A stretch of 64,000 nt of DNA from an uncultured Clostridium sp. (GTDB lineage Bacteria > Bacillota > Clostridia > Lachnospirales > Lachnospiraceae). Every line of letters starts with the position of its first letter. Position 1 is the stretch's first letter. Made by a program: the position numbers and the translations under genes. The stretch is from assembly GCA_946553025.1 (NCBI GenBank), contig CAMNRM010000015.1, positions 1-64,000 on the forward strand. Reading direction: 5' to 3'. The notes below the pieces were generated by a model that worked only from the letters and a program-made list of their open reading frames with translations, was not told where the DNA came from and did no database searches. Below, piece by piece: positions 56,599 to 64,000 of the stretch.

Positions 56599-56632
56599 TG
56601 CATATTATGCATCAAAAGTGTATAATTATGAA
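56599..56632. promoter_or_regulatory. Tandem ARG-box-like operators
   Basis: TGCATATTATGCA (56599-56611) and TGTATAATTATGAA (56619-56632). Their centres are about 21 bases apart, the spacing of paired ARG boxes bound by an ArgR hexamer. They lie between the divergent arg genes. Confidence 0.6.
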
Positions 56633-56723
56633 ATCTTGATGCAAAGTATAGGGGGGAAAGATTTGGGAATTATGGGGTGAGAAGGAGTTTTTTTCGCGAA
56701 AGGAAGGTTTGTGAAGTTTGGGC

Positions 56724-56751
56724 TTTTCATTTGGGGAAAATCGATTATAAT
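56724..56751 (+). promoter_or_regulatory. Promoter of the argC operon
   Basis: A perfect TATAAT (56746-56751) with a weak -35, TTTTCA, 16 bases upstream, about 90 bases before the argC ATG. Confidence 0.55.
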
Positions 56752-56844
56752 AGAGAAAGGTCTTGTTGTAGGTAATCATGTTTATTTTGATTCTTTTATT
56801 TTGAACATTTTGGAAAATACTTATTTAGGAAAGGAATGGGACGT

Positions 56845-57885
56845 ATGATAAAGGTTGGAATTATTGGTGCTACGGGATATGCCGGCGGGGAGCTGGCGAG
56901 GCTGCTTTTGCAGAGGGATGATGTGGAGATTGTATGGTTTGGGTCGAAAAGCTATGTGGATCAGAAGTATACATCGATTTATCAGAATATGTACCAGATG
57001 ACGGACGCCGTGTGCAGGACGGATGATATGGAAGAACTGGCGGAAATGGCGGATGTGATTTTTACGGCGACGCCGCAGGGATTTTGTGCTTCGGCGGTGA
57101 ATGAAGGGATTTTGGGAAAGACGAAGGTCATTGATTTAAGTGCGGATTTCCGTATTAAGGATGTCGGGGTTTATGAGGAGTGGTATAAAATCAGCCATGC
57201 AGCGCCGCAGTTGATTGAAGAGGCGGTGTACGGGCTTCCTGAGATTAACCGGGAGAAGATTAAGGGGGCAAGGCTGATTGCCAATCCGGGGTGTTATCCG
57301 ACCTGTTCGTTTTTAAGTATTTATCCGCTGGTTAAGGAAGGGATTATCGATGTTTCGACCCTGATTATTGATGCAAAGTCCGGGACCTCCGGGGCGGGCC
57401 GGGGGGCGAAGGTGAATAATCTGTACTGCGAGGTGAATGAGAGCATTAAGGCTTACGGAGTTGCCGGTCACAGGCATACGCCGGAGATTGAGGAGCAGCT
57501 TTCCTATGCGGCAGGGGAGCCGGTGGTGCTGAATTTTACGCCGCATCTGGTGCCGATGGATCGGGGGATTTTGATTACAGCCTATGCGTCATTGAAGAAA
57601 GCGATGACGACGGAAGAGGTTTGGGATATTTACCGTTGGTATTATGAAGATGAGTTTTTTGTGCGGGTGCTGCCAAAGGATGTCTGCCCGGAAACCCGGT
57701 GGGTGAAGGGGAGCAATTTTGTGGATGTGAATGTGAAGGCAGATCCCAGAACCAATCGGGTGATTATGATGGGGGCAATGGACAATATGGTCAAGGGTGC
57801 AGCCGGGCAGGCGATCCAAAATATGAATCTGATGTTTGGTCTGCCGGAGGATAAGGGGCTGCGGCTGATGCCGATGTTCCCGTAG
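56845..57885 (+). CDS. argC: N-acetyl-gamma-glutamyl-phosphate reductase
   Basis: A 346-residue NADPH-dependent enzyme, third step of arginine synthesis. N-terminal nucleotide motif VGIIGATGYAGGELARLL; ATPQGFC; catalytic Cys in LIANPGCYPTC; DAKSGTSGAGRGAK; and HRHTPEIEEQLS. The ATG at 56845 is chosen because the one at 56836 abuts the ribosome binding site AGGAAAGGA and would add three residues to the family start. First gene of argC-GNAT-argJ-argB-argD. Confidence 0.96.
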   Translation: MIKVGIIGATGYAGGELARLLLQRDDVEIVWFGSKSYVDQKYTSIYQNMYQMTDAVCRTDDMEELAEMADVIFTATPQGFCASAVNEGILGKTKVIDLSADFRIKDVGVYEEWYKISHAAPQLIEEAVYGLPEINREKIKGARLIANPGCYPTCSFLSIYPLVKEGIIDVSTLIIDAKSGTSGAGRGAKVNNLYCEVNESIKAYGVAGHRHTPEIEEQLSYAAGEPVVLNFTPHLVPMDRGILITAYASLKKAMTTEEVWDIYRWYYEDEFFVRVLPKDVCPETRWVKGSNFVDVNVKADPRTNRVIMMGAMDNMVKGAAGQAIQNMNLMFGLPEDKGLRLMPMFP

Positions 57886-57936
57886 GAACGGATGAAATGA
57901 TGATACGATATTACGAAGAAAGAGGACGAAAAGACA

Positions 57937-58401
57937 ATGCCAGGTACATTTGATATCCTGATCCGGGAGATGGTTTCTGAGGATTATCCCGCTGTATTTG
58001 AACTTTGGGAAGGGATTAAGGGGTTTGGAATCCGCTCGATTGACGATTCAGAAGAGGGGATTCTCCGGTTTTTAAAGCGAAATCCGAATACCAGTGCGGT
58101 AGCCGTGCAGAATGGGCGGATTATTGGGGATATTTTATGCGGTCATGACGGCAGAACGGGGTATTTTTATCATGTCTGTGTGGATGAAAAATATCGAAAA
58201 CACGGTATTGGCTATAAGATGGCAAGGTTTTGCATGGCGGCCCTGCGCAGGGAAGGGATTAATAAAATCAGCCTGATTGCCTTTAAGTCGAATGCGGTGG
58301 GCAATGCGTTCTGGCAGGGACTTGGCTGGCAGGGGCGTGAAGATGTGAACCTGTATGAGATTGTTTTAAATGAGGAAAATGTGACGAAGTTTGTACTGTG
58401 A
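57937..58401 (+). CDS. GNAT acetyltransferase in the arginine operon
   Basis: A 154-residue Gcn5-type acetyltransferase. Acetyl-CoA-binding motif A is FYHVCVDEKYRKHGIGYKMARFCMAAL (R/Q-x-x-G-x-G region RKHGIG). A substrate half precedes it (IREMVSEDYPAVFELWEG) and the end is NAFWQGLGWQGREDVNLYEI. Because it lies between argC and argJ, it may be an N-acetylglutamate synthase supplementing ArgJ, or an unrelated amine or ribosomal-protein acetyltransferase. AGAGGA lies 11 bases before the ATG; the gap to argJ is only 24 bases. Confidence 0.85.
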   Translation: MPGTFDILIREMVSEDYPAVFELWEGIKGFGIRSIDDSEEGILRFLKRNPNTSAVAVQNGRIIGDILCGHDGRTGYFYHVCVDEKYRKHGIGYKMARFCMAALRREGINKISLIAFKSNAVGNAFWQGLGWQGREDVNLYEIVLNEENVTKFVL

Positions 58402-58425
58402 AACGTGCACGGAATGGAGGAAAAG

Positions 58426-59661
58426 ATGAAGATGGAGATAAAGAAAACAGAAGGCGGAGTAACCGCGGCGAAGGGGTTTTTGGCGGCGTCCTGTGCGGCA
58501 GGAATTAAGTATCAGGGGCGGCAGGATATGGCAATGATTTACAGTGAACTTCCCTGCAAATCGGCAGGAACATTTACGACGAATGTGGTGAAGGCGGCTC
58601 CGGTGAAATGGGATCGGAAGCAGGTGGAGAGCGGGGAAGCCGCCCAGGCGGTTGTGGTTAATGCCGGGATTGCCAATGCCTGTACCGGGGAAGAGGGAAT
58701 GGAGTATTGCCGGAGGACGGCAGCGGCAGCGGGAGAGGCGCTGGGGATTGCCCCCGGGGCGGTTTTAGTGGCTTCGACCGGGGTGATTGGAAAGCAGCTT
58801 CCCATGGATCGGATTGAGGCCGGGGTGAAGATGCTGGCAAAGGATCTGGGCAGCGGCCTGGATAAGGGGGAAGCGGCTTCGCGGGCCATTATGACGACGG
58901 ATACGAAGAACAAGCAGGTGGCAGTGCAGGTGGAACTTGGCGGCGCTCTGGTGACGCTCGGCGGCATGTGCAAGGGTTCCGGGATGATTCATCCGAATAT
59001 GTGCACGATGTTAAGTTTTGTGACGACCGATGCGGCAATCAGCAAGGAGCTTCTGGTGGAAGCCCTGCGGGAGGATATTCAGGATACCTACAATATGATT
59101 TCCGTGGACGGGGATACCTCGACGAATGACACGGTGATTTTACTGGCGAACGGCATGGCGGGGAACAAGGAAATTAGGGATAAGGGTGAGGATTATCAGC
59201 GCTTCTGCCAGGCCCTGCATGTGGTGAATGAAACGCTTGCAAAGAAGATGGCAGGGGACGGCGAGGGCTGTACGGCATTGTTTGAGGTGACGGTGAAAGG
59301 GGCCGAGAGCAAGGCGCAGGCGGTGACTCTGGCAAAATCGGTAATCACCTCGAATCTGACCAAGGCGGCAATCTTTGGCCACGATGCAAACTGGGGACGG
59401 ATTTTATGCGCTATGGGCTATTCCGGCGCGGAATTTGACCCGGAAAAGGTGGATTTATTCTTTGAAAGTGCGGCGGGAAAGCTACAGATTATAGAAAACG
59501 GTGTAGCCCTGGATTACAGTGAAGAAGAGGCGACAAAGATACTGTCCGAGCCGGAAGTGACGGCAGTTGCGGATATCAAAATGGGTGATTTTACGGCAAC
59601 GGCCTGGGGCTGTGATCTGACCTTTGACTATGTAAAGATTAATGCGGATTATCGTTCGTAG
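58426..59661 (+). CDS. argJ: Glutamate N-acetyltransferase / amino-acid acetyltransferase ArgJ
   Basis: A 411-residue enzyme that moves acetyl from acetyl-ornithine to glutamate and, in bifunctional forms, also uses acetyl-CoA. It is made as a precursor that cuts itself before the Thr of KGSGMIHPNMCTMLSF; the usual residue before that Thr is Ala, here Cys. Other marks: VNAGIANACTG, STGVIGKQLP, SVDGDTSTNDT, NWGRILCAMGYSG. GGAGG lies five bases before the ATG at 58426; the GTG at 58405 is rejected. Confidence 0.95.
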   Translation: MKMEIKKTEGGVTAAKGFLAASCAAGIKYQGRQDMAMIYSELPCKSAGTFTTNVVKAAPVKWDRKQVESGEAAQAVVVNAGIANACTGEEGMEYCRRTAAAAGEALGIAPGAVLVASTGVIGKQLPMDRIEAGVKMLAKDLGSGLDKGEAASRAIMTTDTKNKQVAVQVELGGALVTLGGMCKGSGMIHPNMCTMLSFVTTDAAISKELLVEALREDIQDTYNMISVDGDTSTNDTVILLANGMAGNKEIRDKGEDYQRFCQALHVVNETLAKKMAGDGEGCTALFEVTVKGAESKAQAVTLAKSVITSNLTKAAIFGHDANWGRILCAMGYSGAEFDPEKVDLFFESAAGKLQIIENGVALDYSEEEATKILSEPEVTAVADIKMGDFTATAWGCDLTFDYVKINADYRS

Positions 59662-59707
59662 AATAGAAAAATTGGATGTTTTTTATGAAAATTCTTTATG
59701 AAAAAGT

Positions 59708-59785
59708 AAAGAAATAAACCGGAAATGATTACATGAAAAACAAAGAAATAAACCGGAAATGATTACATGAAAAACAAAGAAATAA
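59708..59785. repeat. Tandem 34-bp repeat between argJ and argB
   Basis: AAAGAAATAAACCGGAAATG followed by ATTACATGAAAAAC begins at 59708 and repeats exactly at 59742; a partial third copy begins at 59776. Confidence 0.9.
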
Positions 59786-59854
59786 GGCCGGAAACTAAGC
59801 CGGAAAGATGAAATAAGACAGACAGAAAATAAGGATAGCAGGAGGATAACTGCC

Positions 59855-60754
59855 ATGGAAATGGACCCAATTATTATGCAGAAAGCGGCGACGCTGATTG
59901 AAGCGCTGCCTTATATTCAGCGGTTTAACCGGAAGATTATCGTGGTAAAATACGGCGGGAGCGCAATGGTTGATGAGGAGTTAAAGCGTCAGGTGATTCA
60001 GGATGTTGTGCTGCTGAAATTAACGGGATTTAAACCGATTATCGTCCACGGCGGCGGGAAGGAAATCAGCCGCTGGGTTGGAAAAGTGGGGATGGAACCG
60101 CATTTTGTCAATGGGCTTCGGGTGACGGATGAGGATACGATGGAAATTGCCGAGATGGTACTTAACAAGGTAAATAAGAGTTTAGTACAGCTGGTCAATG
60201 AACTTGGGGTGAATGCCGTCGGTATCAGCGGCAAGGACGGTACGATGTTAAAGTGTAAGAAAAAGTATTCCGGCGGCGAAGATATCGGGTTTGTCGGCGA
60301 GGTGGAGGAAGTGAATCCCAAGATTATTTACGATCTGCTGGAGAAGGATTTTCTTCCGATTATCTGTCCGATTGGGTTTGATGAAAACTTCCTTTCGTAT
60401 AATATTAATGCCGATGATGCCGCCTGTGCCATTGCCCGTGCGGTGAAGGCGGAGAAGCTGGCTTTTCTTACGGATGTCGAGGGCGTTTACCGGGATTTTG
60501 AAGATAAAAATTCTCTGATTTCCGAGATTACCGTGGACGAGGCGCAGGAATTTGTCGCCGGGGGCGGACTTGGGGGCGGGATGCTTCCGAAGCTGCAGAA
60601 TTGCATCGATGCCATCCGGGAAGGCGTGTCCAGGGTACATATTCTGGACGGGCGGATTCCGCACTGCCTGCTGCTGGAAATCTTTACGAATAAGGGCATC
60701 GGGACGGCGATTTTAAATGACAGAGAAGAGCGTTATTATCACGAAGATAAGTGA
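59855..60754 (+). CDS. argB: Acetylglutamate kinase
   Basis: A 299-residue amino-acid kinase that phosphorylates N-acetylglutamate, often the arginine-feedback step. Marks: [71 protein letters not shown], and [19 protein letters not shown]. The N-terminal helix ([20 protein letters not shown]) typical of arginine-sensitive hexameric forms is present. GGAGGATAACTGCC precedes the ATG. Its stop codon is within the first repeat unit of the array that follows. Confidence 0.96.
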   Translation: MEMDPIIMQKAATLIEALPYIQRFNRKIIVVKYGGSAMVDEELKRQVIQDVVLLKLTGFKPIIVHGGGKEISRWVGKVGMEPHFVNGLRVTDEDTMEIAEMVLNKVNKSLVQLVNELGVNAVGISGKDGTMLKCKKKYSGGEDIGFVGEVEEVNPKIIYDLLEKDFLPIICPIGFDENFLSYNINADDAACAIARAVKAEKLAFLTDVEGVYRDFEDKNSLISEITVDEAQEFVAGGGLGGGMLPKLQNCIDAIREGVSRVHILDGRIPHCLLLEIFTNKGIGTAILNDREERYYHEDK

Positions 60755-60850
60755 GCGGCAGCAGAAAAATAAGAAGTGAACGGCAGCAGGAAAATAAGAA
60801 GTGAATGGCAACAGAAAAATAAGAAGTGAACGGCGGCAGAGAAATAAGGT
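60751..60850. repeat. Four tandem copies of a 25-bp unit after argB
   Basis: Units start at 60751, 60776, 60801 and 60826, each GTGAACGGCAGCAGAAAAATAAGAA or a close variant. The TGA stop of argB is in the first unit. Confidence 0.92.
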
Positions 60851-60894
60851 TTGTTGGAAGTAGATGGTTTATTTGGAAATCGAAAGGAATAAAG

Positions 60895-62205
60895 ATGATT
60901 ATGGAAAACGGACAGAACAAAGAAGAGCAGAATCAAGCAGTACTGAATAAAACAGGACATAAAGAAGAACAAAATCAGGCAGGACAGAATAAAACAGAAC
61001 AGAATCAGGAAGCCTGGATTTCGCAGGGAGAAGAAACGCTTTATAAGACCTATAACCGCTTCCCGGTCGTGTTTGAGCGTGGGGAAGGACTGCATTTGTA
61101 TGATACGGACGGGAAAGAATATCTGGATTTTTTTGCGGGAATTGCGGTGAATGCGTTAGGTTACGGGGATAAGGAATACACAGAATATATCAAGGAACAG
61201 GCGGGAAAGCTTCTGCATATTTCCAATTATTTTTATAATACGCCGTCAATTAAGGCAGGGGAAAAGCTTTTAAAGGTTTCGCAGATGGACAAGGTATTTT
61301 TTACCAACAGCGGTACGGAGGCAATCGAAGGGGCGCTGAAAATTGCCCGAAGGTATGGGTTTAATAAGGGGATTTCTGCGGAAAAAAGTAAGATAATTGC
61401 CATGAAAAACTCCTTCCACGGAAGAAGTTTAGGGGCGCTTTCCGTGACGGGAAATGACCATTACCAGGAGCCGTTTAAGCCGTTAATTCCGGGGATTTGC
61501 TTTGCGGATTTTAATGATTTGGACAGTGTGAAAGCGCTGATGGATGAAAATACCTGCGCTGTTATTATGGAAACCGTGCAGGGTGAGGGCGGAATTTATC
61601 CGGCTTCGGAAGCGTTTATTACCGGGGTTCGGGCGCTTTGTGATCAGTACGATGCATTACTGATTCTTGATGAAATTCAGTGCGGTATGGGGCGGACAGG
61701 GAAGATGTTTGCCTGGCAGCATTACCCGGTGAAGCCGGATGTGATGACGACGGCAAAAGCACTGGGAAACGGCGTCCCAGTCGGTGCATTTCTGGCCCGG
61801 GGAAAGGCAGCCACGGCGATGGTTCCGGGCGATCACGGCAGCACTTACGGCGGAAATCCCTTTGTCGGCGCGGCGGCAGAGAAGGTTTTGGATATCTTTG
61901 CATCAAGAAAGCTTGCAGAACATGCCGAAGAGATGGGAAACTATCTCTGGGAAAAACTGGAAGAAATAAAAGCAAAGTATTTGGTGGTGAAGGATCACCG
62001 GGGCATGGGACTTTTGCAGGGGTTGGAACTCTCGATTTCGGCGGGAGAAATTATCCGTAAGGCATTGCTTGAAGAGCGTCTGGTGTTGATTAATGCCGGG
62101 GCAAATATTATCCGTTTTGTTCCGCCGCTGGTGATTGAAAAGGAAGATATTGACGAGATGGTCAGGAGGCTTTCTAAGGTGATGGATGAGGTTGTAAATG
62201 GATAA
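60895..62205 (+). CDS. argD: Acetylornithine aminotransferase
   Basis: A 436-residue PLP enzyme (class III aminotransferase) that makes acetylornithine. The core starts LYKTYNRFPVVFERGEG. Marks: FFAGIAVNALGYG, NSGTEAIEGALKIAR, SFHGRSLGALSVTG, LILDEIQCGMGRTGKMFAW, with the PLP Lys in TTAKALGNGVPVGA, and HGSTYGGNPF. The first about 45 residues are not part of the family: they contain a duplicated Gln/Asn/Lys-rich 14-residue unit (KEEQNQAVLNKTGH / KEEQNQAGQNKTEQ). The ATG at 60895 has AAGGA six bases upstream. Last gene of the arg operon in the window. Confidence 0.95.
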   Translation: MIMENGQNKEEQNQAVLNKTGHKEEQNQAGQNKTEQNQEAWISQGEETLYKTYNRFPVVFERGEGLHLYDTDGKEYLDFFAGIAVNALGYGDKEYTEYIKEQAGKLLHISNYFYNTPSIKAGEKLLKVSQMDKVFFTNSGTEAIEGALKIARRYGFNKGISAEKSKIIAMKNSFHGRSLGALSVTGNDHYQEPFKPLIPGICFADFNDLDSVKALMDENTCAVIMETVQGEGGIYPASEAFITGVRALCDQYDALLILDEIQCGMGRTGKMFAWQHYPVKPDVMTTAKALGNGVPVGAFLARGKAATAMVPGDHGSTYGGNPFVGAAAEKVLDIFASRKLAEHAEEMGNYLWEKLEEIKAKYLVVKDHRGMGLLQGLELSISAGEIIRKALLEERLVLINAGANIIRFVPPLVIEKEDIDEMVRRLSKVMDEVVNG

Positions 62206-62330
62206 GGCAATAAGTTGTTTTTCTATGCCCGTTGGTGTTCAGATTTCTAATGTTGGAAGTGAAGTTCATCGGGCAGTAGGATGAAAAAATACAGGCAACC
62301 ATGTACAAATTGTTAATTAATGGAGGGAAA

Positions 62331-62966
62331 ATGGAACAAAAGATTGGACAGGATAAGGTAGAAGATTTTTTAGAAAAATTGTCATCGAAGGCACCGGTTC
62401 CGGGCGGCGGCGGGGCGTCGGCAGTGGGTGCAGCTATAGGAAACGGGCTGGGACAGATGGTGGCTAATCTTACGATTGGAAAGAAAAAATATAAGGATGC
62501 AGAACCGGAAATTCAGGAATTATTAGGAAAAATGGAGGTGCTTAAAAAGGAATTTATGCGTCTGGCGGATGCCGATGCTGAAGTTTTTGCGCCTCTGGCG
62601 GCGTCCTACAGCCTTCCTTCCGGGACAGAGGAGGAGAAGGCCAAAAAGGATGAAATTATGGAAAAAAATCTTCTTGCGGCCACCCTTATTCCGATAGAAA
62701 TTATGGAAAAATCAATCCAAATGCTTGATATTTTAGAGGTTCTTGGGAAGAAGGGCAGCCGGATGGCAATCAGCGATGTGGGTGTAGGCGTGCAGTTTGT
62801 GCGTGCGGCTCTGCTGGGGGCGGTAATGAATGTGTATATTAACACGAAATCCATGAAAGTTCGCAAAAAAGCCGAAGAATTAAATGCCTATGCGGACAGC
62901 ATGGTAGCCAGAGGGACAAGAAAAGCAGACAGGATTTATCAGGAAGTTTTGGATGTACTGCGTTAG
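62331..62966 (+). CDS. fchA: Methenyltetrahydrofolate cyclohydrolase, cyclodeaminase/cyclohydrolase family
   Basis: A 211-residue helical protein of the formiminotransferase-cyclodeaminase family, FchA type. Marks: FLEKLSSKAPVPGGGGASAVGAAIGNGLGQMVANLTIGKKKY (core PVPGGGGASA) and ADADAEVFAPLAASYSLP, with the C-terminal AISDVGVGVQFVRAALLGAVMNVYINTK. FchA hydrolyses methenyl-THF to formyl-THF in one-carbon metabolism. GGAGGGAAA precedes the ATG at 62331; a longer frame from 62301 is not needed. folD follows, and the two steps are adjacent in the pathway. Confidence 0.9.
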   Translation: MEQKIGQDKVEDFLEKLSSKAPVPGGGGASAVGAAIGNGLGQMVANLTIGKKKYKDAEPEIQELLGKMEVLKKEFMRLADADAEVFAPLAASYSLPSGTEEEKAKKDEIMEKNLLAATLIPIEIMEKSIQMLDILEVLGKKGSRMAISDVGVGVQFVRAALLGAVMNVYINTKSMKVRKKAEELNAYADSMVARGTRKADRIYQEVLDVLR

Positions 62967-63006
62967 GGTGTGCAGATGGCGGGAATGAATTTTCAAACAC
63001 GCCCTA
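62964..63006. promoter_or_regulatory. Inverted repeat between fchA and folD
   Basis: TAGGGTGTG / CACGCCCTA can pair over nine bases (one G-T), starting at the fchA stop codon. There is no U-run, so it may stabilise or attenuate the fchA transcript. Confidence 0.35.
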
Positions 63007-63079
63007 GGGACTGCGGACAGGATGAATGGAAAAAGCGGCTGGAATCTTATAAATCCAGTATACGGGAGCGGAGGAAAAA

Positions 63080-63916
63080 ATGATTGTATTAAAAGGAGCA
63101 GAGGTAACTGCAAGGATAAAGCAGCAGGTGGAGGACGCGCTTTCCGGGTGGGAAGGTGAGGCACCGAAGCTTGCGATTGTGCGGGTGGGCGAGAGGCCGG
63201 ATGATGTTTCTTATGAAAAGGGTGCGTTAAAACGGATGGGAAATTTTGGACTTCGGGTGGAATCCTTTGTCTTTGACCAGGATATTTCCGACGAAGAATT
63301 TAAGACTGCATTTGCGCAGATTAATGAAAACCCGGATATTGCGGGGATTCTCCTTCTTCGTCCGCTGCCCAAGCAGATTTGCGAAAAAGACATTGAAAAA
63401 ATGATTGATCCGAAAAAGGATTTGGACGGGATCTCACCGGAAAATATTGCCAAGGTTTTTGCCGGAGATGAAACAGGATTTGCGCCCTGTACAGCGGAGG
63501 CTGTGATCGAAGTATTGAAAGCAAATGCTATTCCCATCACCGGGAAAAGGGTGACTGTGGTCGGGCGGAGCATGGTGGTGGGAAAACCCTTAGCGATGCT
63601 TTTACTAAAGGAAAATGCCACAGTAACCATATGCCATACACGGACAAAAGATTTAAAGGGGGCGTGCAGGCAGGCGGAGATTTTAGTTGCCGCGGCAGGA
63701 AAGGCAAAGATGCTGAATGGTGATTTTGTCGGGCAGGATGCCGTGGTGATTGATGTGGGAATTAATGTGGACGAGGACGGGAAACTCTGCGGAGATGTGG
63801 ATTTTGCCTCGATTCAGGATACTGCTTCCATGGCTACCCCTGTTCCAGGCGGCGTGGGTGCGGTGACGACGGCAGTGCTGGCGAAGCATTTGGTGAGGGC
63901 GGCCGGTGCCTGCTAA
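63080..63916 (+). CDS. folD: FolD-type methylene-tetrahydrofolate dehydrogenase, cyclohydrolase residues altered
   Basis: A 278-residue FolD, normally bifunctional: oxidises methylene-THF to methenyl-THF, then hydrolyses it to formyl-THF. The NADP-binding half is normal (VTVVGRSMVVGKPLAMLLL, ATVTICHTRTKDL, GVGAVTTAVLAKH). In the catalytic half, KKDLDGISPEN keeps the conserved Asp. The YxxxK motif is changed: aligned on Tyr45 of SYEKGALKRM, the catalytic Lys (E. coli K54) is Ala49. The VQLPLP glutamine (E. coli Q98) is also lost (LLRPLP). It probably works only as the dehydrogenase, with FchA doing the hydrolysis. AGCGGAGGAAAAA precedes the ATG. Confidence 0.9.
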   Translation: MIVLKGAEVTARIKQQVEDALSGWEGEAPKLAIVRVGERPDDVSYEKGALKRMGNFGLRVESFVFDQDISDEEFKTAFAQINENPDIAGILLLRPLPKQICEKDIEKMIDPKKDLDGISPENIAKVFAGDETGFAPCTAEAVIEVLKANAIPITGKRVTVVGRSMVVGKPLAMLLLKENATVTICHTRTKDLKGACRQAEILVAAAGKAKMLNGDFVGQDAVVIDVGINVDEDGKLCGDVDFASIQDTASMATPVPGGVGAVTTAVLAKHLVRAAGAC

Positions 63917-64000
63917 GGCGGGTTTGCATAGGGATTAATTATGGTCAGAAAATTTCAAGAAGAACGGGTTAATTGGTAATCTGCGTCTGGTTAGATGAAT

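Larger units (their letters stand above)
56221..56844. other. argG-argC divergent control region
   Basis: It contains the argG promoter (56344-56372), a 125-base element bounded by 13-bp inverted repeats (56425-56549), two ARG-box-like sites (56599-56632) and the argC promoter (56724-56751). No gene is supported. Confidence 0.7.

Noticed and set aside
59708..60850. Possible CRISPR arrays (regular short repeats)
   Set aside because: The repeat units are directly tandem with no unique spacers, and no cas gene is present.

Overview
The window looks like a chromosomal segment of an anaerobic, spore-forming Firmicute of the Clostridia, most likely Lachnospiraceae. The grounds are: sporulation genes (gpr, spoIIP), an hrcA-grpE-dnaK-dnaJ operon with a CIRCE operator, a PTS permease with a LacI-type regulator, strong AGGAGG ribosome binding sites, sigma-A promoters of TTGACA-17-TATAAT type, and an fchA-folD pair. 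No rRNA, tRNA, CRISPR array, transposase or integrase was seen. Most genes lie on the + strand.

Layout. 0-4.3 kb: on the - strand an RlmI-type 23S rRNA methyltransferase followed by two small DUF4160-type cassette genes; on the + strand a FecR-domain lipoprotein and a YbaK deacylase. 4.4-8.9 kb: a sugar locus (LacI regulator, Cof-type HAD phosphatase, PTS EIIBCA) with three matching operators. 9.0-9.9 kb: an A+T-rich island of three tiny genes, one of them DUF4160. 9.9-13.6 kb: MarR/TauE pair, TetR regulator and a FucO-type lactaldehyde reductase. 13.7-23.7 kb: a ten-gene Mrp/Mbh-type cation/proton antiporter operon with four large NuoL/M/N-like subunits and no hydrogenase subunits. 23.8-34.2 kb: a divergent PurA-like ligase, an ABC exporter, DegV, a histidine kinase without a visible response regulator, a GerMN lipoprotein, ComEC and HolA. 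34.3-41.5 kb: rpsT (- strand), gpr, spoIIP, an unrecognised gene, lepA and hemW. 41.6-43.6 kb: two paralogous secreted 3D-domain proteins on the - strand. 43.7-48.9 kb: heat-shock operon. 49-54.8 kb: mixed small and accessory genes, including a CD3324-family regulator behind a structured leader with a possible leader peptide. 55-62.2 kb: arginine biosynthesis (argG divergent from argC-GNAT-argJ-argB-argD) with tandem ARG-box-like sites between them. 62.3-63.9 kb: fchA and folD.

The most striking things beyond ordinary genes are: (1) a dispersed 26-bp imperfect palindrome (arms GTTRCTGT / ACAGTAAC), five full copies plus degenerate or half copies, four of them 30-60 bases in front of start codons in the same orientation; (2) a habit of short tandem duplications (15-42 bp units) in gene spacers and in charged protein tails and linkers; (3) a FolD that has lost two residues needed for the cyclohydrolase reaction, next to FchA, which can supply that activity; (4) the CD3324 leader with mutually exclusive stems; (5) a 125-bp inverted-repeat-bounded element between argG and argC; (6) the Mbh-ordered antiporter operon followed by the divergent PurA homologue.
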